A DNA stretch of 5,225 nt. Source: CALFXN01 sp964451935 (GTDB lineage: Bacteria; Synergistota; Synergistia; Synergistales; Aminobacteriaceae). The notes below the pieces were generated by a model, which was given only the letters and a program-made list of their open reading frames with translations, was not told where the DNA came from and did not search any database. Below are positions 1 to 5,225 of this stretch, piece after piece (position 1 is the first letter of the stretch; every line of letters begins with the position of its first letter). The stretch covers positions 1-5,225 of the forward strand of contig CAYVKE010000173.1 in assembly GCA_964451935.1 (NCBI GenBank), in the 5' to 3' direction. The position numbers and the translations under genes were made by a program.

Positions 1-3000
1 GCCGTAGAGGCTCGCGACGACATCAAGGGCCGGTTCGATCCCTCGAAGGTGCTTCCGTCCGTTGAACCTCGGACCAAGACGCTTCTGAATTCCGGACTTC
101 TCAAGACGGGGCTGCGTCTTGACGAGAATATGGGTATCGCCGAATCCGACGCCAAGGAGGGCATGAGGAGCATCCTGCGTTTCCTCTCCTCGGAGGAACC
201 TTTGTGGTCCGACGTTATCGCCGAGAGGAAGAAGAGGAAAGACTCGACGGGACTTCGCGCCATCGCGGAGCATCTTCGGGAGAACGAACCGGATGCGGCG
301 GACATCGAGGCGCTCGAACGTGAACTGCAGGAAAATGAGAGAGAGTGGAGCGACCAGCTTCGGATAGCTCTGGAATTGGCGCAGAACGATATCGAGGATG
401 CTTTGAACTCCGGTTTGCTGAAAGAGGCCGAGCGCGGCGCACTGCTCGGAAAAACGGAGGCAATGAATCTGGCGCTTGAAACGAGAAAAGAGAAGGCGGT
501 CGATTTCGAAAACGCGGCAGCCGTGTTGAAGGAAATAGAAGAAGAACTTGCGGAGAAACGAAGAAACGCTTCCGAGGAGTGCCGGACGCGCGTGCGGAAA
601 GAAGGAATAAATGAGGGACACCCCTTCTTCGAACGAATCAATGACCTGCTCTCGCGGAACGACTTCCTCACGGCGGAGAGCTACATTCAGATGGCTTCCG
701 AAGGAAGGGAGCTGCCACAAGAGTCTCGGAACATATTTTCCGAGTTCTTTCCCAAGAAGGCTGGAGAGATTGAAGACAGCCTTCTCGATCCCGTCAAAGG
801 AAGTCGGCAACCTTCCAAGAACTCTCTGCTGGAACTCATGAGAAAGCAGTCGAAAGTCTGTGGCGTTGATATGAAGTATGTTCCCGGAAAACAGGCACAA
901 CAGGCCGCCTACATGATGACCGCTTGGTGTGATGCGGCGAAGAGCAGGAAAATCAGCGAGGAGCAGGCGCGGATCATTCTCGGAGGTTTGGGTTTTAACG
1001 TTCTGAAGGTCTCTGTCTCCGTCGAGTTCGGAAGATGCTGGATCGATCTCCGGGCGGAAACCCTGGCCGACCGAAATCTCTGCCCGGTCGCGTGCTATGG
1101 CTCTTCCGCCCGAGGCTGCTATCGCATTCTTTGCGACTGGGACCGGCCATCGGAGGAAAGAATCCTGAGCAGCATACCGGCCCCGGGCATGTTAAAGGCG
1201 CCCGTAATCGTCTTTCACTTCGGTTGCTTTACTCACGCCCGAAGGCGCGCGCTCGCGGCGCGTTCCCTCGAGGAGAAGAAGACGTTTCTTCTTATTGACG
1301 ACACGCTGATGCTCTTTCTTTGCGGAGAACGAAACGAACGCCTCAACCCGATGTTCCGTTGCACCCTCCCCTTCACCTACATCCAACCGNNNNNNNNNNT
1401 CGTGACCTCGGCGAGCGTCCTTCCTCCCGAGATGTTTTATGGACGTCAGGAGGAACTGGAGGAAATCATCTCCCCGTCCGGGGCCTGCCTAGTCTACGGA
1501 GGGCGTCAACTTGGAAAGACGGTGCTTCTGAGGGACGCGGAGCGACGGTTCAACGACGGAGAACACAAAATCGCAGTCTGGATCGACCTCGAGAGCGAGG
1601 GCGTAGGAAGTCGACTTTCATCCGTATGGGAGGTATTCGCGAGGAAGTTGAAAAGGATATTCCCCGAGCAGTCTTACGCCTCGCAGATCTCTGCGGAAAA
1701 GTTTTCCGAAATGACGAGATCCTGGCTGAACAAGGATCCTCGAAGACGCATCCTTCTTCTCCTCGACGAGGCGGACTCCTTTTTTGAAAGGGACTTTTGC
1801 AACACGAACGGCAAGGGTTCCCGAAACGAGGACGCCGGGGAATTCATGGTGACCCGAAAGTTGAAGGCGCTGATGGATGAGACGGAGCGTCGTTTCAAGG
1901 TCGTGTTCGCCGGTCTGCACAACGTCGGCAGGAACACCAAGAGCCCCAACAATCCGATAGCGCACCTCGGGACCCCCGTTTGTGTCGGACCGCTCATCGA
2001 GCGCCAGGAGCACCTTCAGGCGCGAGCATTGGTACGGGAACCCTTTCAGGTGGCCGGTTATGAAATATCCGAGGATCTGATCACCCGCATCCTTACGCAG
2101 ACGAACTACTATCCGAGCCTGATACAGATATACTGCCACAACCTGCTGATGTATCTGACGTCGCGGCAGCAGCGCCAGTCGGTTCGCTTTTCTTCGAACG
2201 TGCCGCCTTTCGAGATCACCAGGAAACACTTGGACGGCGCCTACGAGGACAGGGATCTCCGAAATACCATAAGGGAAAAGTTTCTTCTGACGCTCCAGCT
2301 GGACGAAAGATACCGCGTTATTGCGTACGCCTTGGCGTTCAACGTCCTTCTTCAGGAGGATTCTGGTCTGGTGGAGGGGTTCTCGGAGAATGCGATATTC
2401 CGGTGGGCCCTGGAATACTGGCCGGCGGGTTTCGAGGGATGCTCCACGCTGGAGGAGTTCCGGGTGATTCTCGACGAGATGGTCGGACTGGGCGTCCTTA
2501 CGCAGCTTGAAGGAGGGCGCTACACCTTCAGGGGGCGGAACGTTCCTCTTCTTCTCGGAACGGAAGAGGAGGTCTTTCAGATCCTTTGCAGTCCCAGAGA
2601 ACCTCTGCCCGAATATAATCCGGCCACATACTGTCCGCCCATTCAAGGAACGTCTCTTCGCTCGCCTCTGACTGTTCTCCAGGAGGAAGTGCTTCTGAAA
2701 AGAAGAAACGGTGTCGTCGTCGTGGCGGGCAGTAAAGCCGCAGGTCTGGATGATCTGCGTCAGCTTCTGGAAAAGCGTTTAGAGCCCGCGTTCTTTCACC
2801 CGATGGAACATCTCGAACTTTCCAGAGCGAGAAGCGATTTTGCGGCTCTTGTCTCGAAGGAGATGCCCAAGGGGTTGCACATCATCTTCTTCGATTGCGA
2901 GACAACGCCATGGACACGTCAGTGGCTTTCGTGGTTCAAAGATGAGTTGGAAAAGTCGAGAGCCAACGGCGGGAAGCTTTTCCGAGTCATTTTCTCGGCC

Positions 3001-3573
3001 AATCCGTCAACTCTCTGGGAGGTAATGTCGGAGGAAGGACGTGTCGTGGATGAGTGCGATGACCTTCTGACGCTGACGAAATGGCATGAGAGAACATTGA
3101 AACACTGGCTGCAGGAAAGAGAGTACATTCCGTCCGCGTTTCTCGAAAAAGAGGGGGTAGAGAAGATTCGGCAGTTCACGGGCGGATGGGTGACCATGCT
3201 TCGTCTCGTTGCGAAGGGCGCATCAGCTCGCCACCGCAACGCGGAGGATTTTCTGCGCGAGATACAAACTGCAGCGGAATCGCGCGATTTCGTGAAGACT
3301 GCTTTGAGAGATGACTTTCAGCTCCTTGAAAACGACAAGCGAAAAGTCATCCTCAACTCCATCAAGGAATTGAGCCCTGTCAGTAGCGAGGATCTGGTCA
3401 GTCTGTACGAAAACGAGCCTTCCTTCATCGAGGCGATTCGCGGAACGATTCGCTGGGCCGAGACATTGCAGTATGTTCATGCCGACGAGGAAGACCGCCT
3501 GAGGATCGACCCGGTAGTGAAGAGACTCCTCGATCTTGCGGAACACGACGTCAAAGAGGAGAGCAAGGAATGA
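1..3573 (+). CDS. Large multidomain STAND/Orc-like ATPase, 5'-truncated by window
   Basis: The frame is open from base 1, so the start lies outside the window. The GTG at 49 has no convincing ribosome binding site and is not taken as the start. 1190 residues are visible, numbered here from base 1. Residues about 74-203 are charged and helical, probably coiled coil. About 301-463 is a mixed alpha/beta region ending in a conserved-looking PFTYIQP just before ten Ns. The ATPase follows: FYGRQEEL (479-486), Walker A GGRQLGKT (500-507), Walker B ILLLLDEAD with D589/E590, then a sensor-like VVFAGLHNV and a helical lid with TNYYPSLIQ. This order is known from Orc/Cdc6-like and STAND switch ATPases. 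A winged-helix-like region (about 757-863) comes next. A second NTPase-like unit (about 887-1030) has GSKAAGLDD in place of a P-loop and FFDCE in place of Walker B, so it probably does not hydrolyse ATP. A helical, possibly winged-helix C-terminus closes the protein. There are no membrane segments, so it is likely cytosolic. I infer a sensor or switch in a defence system; the family is not recognised by name. Confidence 0.5.
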   Translation, partial: AVEARDDIKGRFDPSKVLPSVEPRTKTLLNSGLLKTGLRLDENMGIAESDAKEGMRSILRFLSSEEPLWSDVIAERKKRKDSTGLRAIAEHLRENEPDAADIEALERELQENEREWSDQLRIALELAQNDIEDALNSGLLKEAERGALLGKTEAMNLALETRKEKAVDFENAAAVLKEIEEELAEKRRNASEECRTRVRKEGINEGHPFFERINDLLSRNDFLTAESYIQMASEGRELPQESRNIFSEFFPKKAGEIEDSLLDPVKGSRQPSKNSLLELMRKQSKVCGVDMKYVPGKQAQQAAYMMTAWCDAAKSRKISEEQARIILGGLGFNVLKVSVSVEFGRCWIDLRAETLADRNLCPVACYGSSARGCYRILCDWDRPSEERILSSIPAPGMLKAPVIVFHFGCFTHARRRALAARSLEEKKTFLLIDDTLMLFLCGERNERLNPMFRCTLPFTYIQPXXXXVTSASVLPPEMFYGRQEELEEIISPSGACLVYGGRQLGKTVLLRDAERRFNDGEHKIAVWIDLESEGVGSRLSSVWEVFARKLKRIFPEQSYASQISAEKFSEMTRSWLNKDPRRRILLLLDEADSFFERDFCNTNGKGSRNEDAGEFMVTRKLKALMDETERRFKVVFAGLHNVGRNTKSPNNPIAHLGTPVCVGPLIERQEHLQARALVREPFQVAGYEISEDLITRILTQTNYYPSLIQIYCHNLLMYLTSRQQRQSVRFSSNVPPFEITRKHLDGAYEDRDLRNTIREKFLLTLQLDERYRVIAYALAFNVLLQEDSGLVEGFSENAIFRWALEYWPAGFEGCSTLEEFRVILDEMVGLGVLTQLEGGRYTFRGRNVPLLLGTEEEVFQILCSPREPLPEYNPATYCPPIQGTSLRSPLTVLQEEVLLKRRNGVVVVAGSKAAGLDDLRQLLEKRLEPAFFHPMEHLELSRARSDFAALVSKEMPKGLHIIFFDCETTPWTRQWLSWFKDELEKSRANGGKLFRVIFSANPSTLWEVMSEEGRVVDECDDLLTLTKWHERTLKHWLQEREYIPSAFLEKEGVEKIRQFTGGWVTMLRLVAKGASARHRNAEDFLREIQTAAESRDFVKTALRDDFQLLENDKRKVILNSIKELSPVSSEDLVSLYENEPSFIEAIRGTIRWAETLQYVHADEEDRLRIDPVVKRLLDLAEHDVKEESKE
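1390..1399. other. Assembly gap of ten Ns inside the ATPase gene
   Basis: Ten unknown bases lie between the nuclease-like region and the FYGR motif that opens the ATPase domain. The coding frame is the same on both sides, and no stop is created. The gap may be a true length estimate or a default scaffolding filler. An in-frame match across an arbitrary gap would occur about one time in three by chance, so the frame alone does not prove the length. Confidence 0.5.
3555..3561 (+). promoter_or_regulatory. Ribosome binding site of the second gene
   Basis: AGAGGAG lies 8 bases before the ATG at 3570, inside the last codons of the upstream ATPase gene. It decides the start of the second gene and supports translational coupling through the ATGA stop/start overlap at 3570-3573. 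Confidence 0.5.
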
Positions 3574-4749
3574 ACGGAAGAAGCTTCTGGGCCCTGCCCG
3601 GTCCCGAGAGCTTTTGCGACAGAATTCTGGGAAACCTCGTCGAGGGAAAGAGCGTGGTCCTTTTTCTGCCCGAGCGAATGCCGGACGGACTGAAAAGAAC
3701 GGTCATGAGCGACGTCGCTCGGGAAGCTCCCGACAAGTGTTTCTATGAACTCTTCCCGAGCGATTTCGATCCGGAAGACTCTCCGCTCGCCTCTCTCTTT
3801 CGTTTCTTCGAAGTCAAACCGGAAAAAGGATGGAGCGGCGACTTTCTTTCCTGCGAAACGCTCGTTCAAAGCGAATCGTTTAAAAACGGGATAGTCTGGA
3901 TCGAGGAGGCGGACGGTCAAAACATTCGAGATTGGCTCTCTTTTCTCCGGAAATACGAGAAAGCGAGCAGAAACATCGAACTCACCGAACGAACGCTCTT
4001 CTGTTTTTGCGTCGTTGGACTCCCTCCGGAGTCGGTCGAAATCAAGCAGGACGTCTGCCTCAAGTTTCTGCCGTGGAAGGGATATGTCGATTTTTTTGAC
4101 ATGCTTCTTTACGCGCACTGGAATTTCCCTGTCATTTCCGAAGGAGGACTTCGCAGAGAATTGGCCGTCAATATGGCGGCATGTCTTGCGTTGTGGGACC
4201 CGGAAGTAATAGAGCGTCTTGCGGAGTCGTCATTCTTGAATACGCTCTCCCCGTACTCTGTTCTGGAAGAGCTGGGACGGGGGATGGGACGTAAAAGGAT
4301 TCGAACCTTGCTGGGAAAACGGCGCGGAAGAAGGACGAAACGGACGCCTGAAATTACATTCTGCCTATCTTGCTCTGAGCGACGGTCTGAAAGAACTCAA
4401 TTCTCGAATATGGAGCGGGCAGAGTACGTGTCTTCTCCCTCTGATCGAGGAACATCGACTGAGTCTTATCGGGAGCCTGAAAGGCAATCTGCGGCTTCCC
4501 TTTCCCTCCTGCTACGAAAGCTCCATCACGGAAGCAGAGGATCTCGAAATAGGACACATCTGGTTTCAGATAGAAAAAGGCGATCTCCATGTAACGGCCC
4601 AGCAAAAAAAACGGATTAGCAAACTGCGCCGATTGAGAAACGTTCTTTCGCATCAGCAGGTTGCGAAACCGGCAGATATCGAGTTTCTGATCGGTTGCGG
4701 CAGGGATTTTCCGAATGGGGGCGCGGACAAAATCCCGGACCCGGAATGA
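3570..4749 (+). CDS. Degenerate NTPase-like/HEPN-like partner protein, broken by a +1 frameshift
   Basis: The ATG overlaps the stop of the upstream ATPase by four bases, so the two genes form an operon. Read straight through, the frame ends at TAG 4617-4619 (349 residues), but after about residue 238 the peptide becomes an arginine- and serine-rich string typical of a wrong frame. Dropping one G from the G5 run at 4279-4283 joins it to an open frame ending at TGA 4747-4749, giving 392 residues. The joined sequence (ELGRG-WDVKGFEP) reads as normal protein. The N-terminal part opens with FWALPGPESF, then a strand SVVLFLPE where a P-loop would sit but without GK[ST]. A Walker B-like GIVWIEEAD and a sensor-like LFCFCVVG follow. 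This suggests a P-loop-derived fold that has lost ATP binding. The C-terminal part is helical and has RNVLSH (residues 356-361), which fits the HEPN RNase motif R-x4-6-H. I infer an RNase effector partner of the large ATPase. The intact gene would be a CDS; as given it is disrupted. Confidence 0.5.
4279..4283 (+). other. Frameshift site at a G5 run
   Basis: The run of five Gs follows CTGGGAC. Upstream of it the coding signal is in the frame of the ATG at 3570; downstream it continues one base later. Four Gs instead of five would restore a single 392-residue reading frame. It could be a sequencing error, a fixed mutation, slipped-strand variation, or (least likely) programmed +1 frameshifting. 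Confidence 0.5.
4330..4749 (+). other. HEPN-like C-terminal region, out of frame with its start codon
   Basis: In the frame that ends at 4747-4749 this stretch encodes about 139 mostly helical residues. Recognisable segments are HSAYLALSDGLKELNSRIW, then LLPLIEEHRLSLI, then a basic helix KLRRLRNVLSH at 4621-4653. The R-N-x3-H motif is encoded at 4636-4653. HEPN domains are helical bundles whose active site is R-x4-6-H, usually with N, H or D after the R, as seen here. The sequence is short and divergent, so the assignment rests mainly on that motif and its helical setting. Confidence 0.5.
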
Positions 4750-4771
4750 GACGATAGAACATTCATGATCA

Positions 4772-4815
4772 TCCCCGGAATCGACTGATTTTTTCGTGTC
4801 CGTCGATTCCGGGGA
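4772..4815. terminator. Intergenic hairpin, probable bidirectional terminator
   Basis: A perfect 14-base inverted repeat (arms 4772-4785 and 4802-4815) encloses a 16-base loop containing T6. It lies 22 bases after the stop of the plus-strand partner gene and 27 bases after the stop of the convergent prfC, where a shared terminator is expected. Neither side has a clean T run directly after the stem, so it is not a textbook intrinsic terminator. It may block read-through or protect the 3' ends of both transcripts. Confidence 0.5.
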
Positions 4816-4842
4816 CGTTTCTTCCCGTTCCTTTGTCTCTTT

Positions 4843-5225
4843 TCAGCGCAGCTCCCGCGTCGTGTGGAACTCGACCCCCGGCCAGCGTTCGGCCACGAAC
4901 TTCAGTCGCCACTCTCCGTCCGCGAGGAAGGCGAGGTTGCCTTCGCCGTCGATGGCGAGGAAGTTCTGGTTTTCCTTCCGGAAGTCTGCGAGGCGCTTGT
5001 CGTCGTCGCAGGTCACCCAGCGCGCCGTCTCGCAGTTCACGGTGTCATAGTCCGCGTCCACGCCGTATTCGGCTTTCAGGCGCGAAATGGTGACGTCGAA
5101 TTGCAGGACGCCGACGGCCCCCAGGATGTAGTCGTTCCGCCCTATGGGGCGGAAAAGCTGCACGGCGCCTTCTTCCGTGAGCTGCTGCAAGCCCTTCTGG
5201 AGCTGCTTGACCTTCAGCGGCGACT
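4843..5225 (-). CDS. prfC: Peptide chain release factor 3 (RF3), C-terminal end
   Basis: The gene enters from the right edge and ends at TGA (complement of 4843-4845). 126 complete C-terminal residues are visible, of about 530 in the family. RF3 is a cytosolic translational GTPase that removes RF1 and RF2 from the ribosome after peptide release. The GTPase domain is outside the window. The visible part matches the RF3 C-terminal domain closely: KQLQKGLQQLTEEGAVQLF, then ILGAVGVLQFDV, RLKAEYGVDADYD, ETARWV, and an end close to the familiar HQTRE-type tail (here FHTTREL). The TTG at 5188-5190 is internal, since the match to RF3 continues upstream to the window edge. Its GC content is higher than that of the convergent accessory genes, as expected for a core gene. 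Confidence 0.5.
   Translation of the reverse strand, partial: SPLKVKQLQKGLQQLTEEGAVQLFRPIGRNDYILGAVGVLQFDVTISRLKAEYGVDADYDTVNCETARWVTCDDDKRLADFRKENQNFLAIDGEGNLAFLADGEWRLKFVAERWPGVEFHTTRELR

Noticed and set aside
49..51. GTG as the start codon of the large ATPase
   Set aside because: The frame is open to base 1 and no purine-rich ribosome binding site lies at a suitable distance before it, so the gene most likely starts upstream of the window.
1618..2646. Long minus-strand open frame of 342 residues opposite the ATPase gene
   Set aside because: It lies wholly antisense to the intact ATPase domain, its peptide has no recognisable motif and is rich in arginine and valine, and it also crosses the coding strand of the Walker B region. 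It is a shadow frame.
3477..4118. Minus-strand open frame of 213 residues across the junction of the two plus-strand genes
   Set aside because: It is antisense to the end of one coding gene and the start of the other, which have matching overlap and ribosome binding site evidence. It shows no domain-like sequence.
4284..4619. Straight-frame tail of the second gene after the G5 run
   Set aside because: The peptide is low in hydrophobic residues, rich in R, S and T, and lacks helical or strand patterning, while the frame one base later gives ordered, domain-like sequence up to 4749. It is treated as out-of-frame translation.
4765..4772. ATGATCAT palindrome as an operator
   Set aside because: An 8-base palindrome between two convergent gene ends has no promoter nearby and is expected by chance often enough.
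4796..5093. Plus-strand open frames opposite prfC
   Set aside because: They are arginine- and serine-rich shadows of a GC-rich, clearly recognisable RF3 coding sequence on the other strand.
4843..5225. SXT/R391-type integration site in prfC
   Set aside because: Those integrative elements use the 5' end of prfC. Only the 3' end is in this window, and no integrase or att-like repeat is visible.

Overview
The window comes from a bacterial chromosome, probably a draft or metagenome assembly because ten Ns interrupt the first gene. The clearest chromosomal marker is the C-terminal end of peptide chain release factor 3 (prfC), on the minus strand at the right edge. The lineage cannot be fixed from this fragment. 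The codon and base composition fits a moderately GC-rich bacterium. Lines of prfC counted by hand are 62-67% GC, against about 43-58% for lines sampled in the two plus-strand genes. Those two genes therefore look like accessory DNA beside a core gene.

Layout, left to right. Bases 1-3573 (+) hold most of a very large ATPase. It is open at the left edge, so its true start lies outside the window. Its visible order is: coiled-coil N-terminal region, a mixed alpha/beta region of possible degenerate nuclease ancestry, an Orc/Cdc6- or STAND-like P-loop ATPase with intact Walker A and B, a winged-helix region, a second NTPase-like unit that has lost its P-loop lysine, and a helical C-terminus. A second gene starts at 3570 (+) in a 4-base ATGA overlap, so the two are translationally coupled. 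Its reading frame breaks at a G5 run (4279-4283). Removing one G gives a continuous 392-residue protein ending at 4749, whose C-terminal part carries an R-N-x3-H motif typical of HEPN ribonucleases. An intergenic hairpin (4772-4815) separates this operon from the convergent prfC (4843-5225, -).

Interpretation. The pair looks like a two-component accessory system, most plausibly anti-phage or other conflict defence: a large sensor or switch ATPase, and a smaller partner with a degenerate NTPase-like N-terminus and a HEPN-like RNase C-terminus. I do not recognise it as a named system. In the sequence as given the putative RNase part is disconnected from its start codon. That could be an assembly error, true decay, or reversible on/off switching. 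Intergenic space is under 100 bases, and no RNA gene, CRISPR array or transposase is visible.
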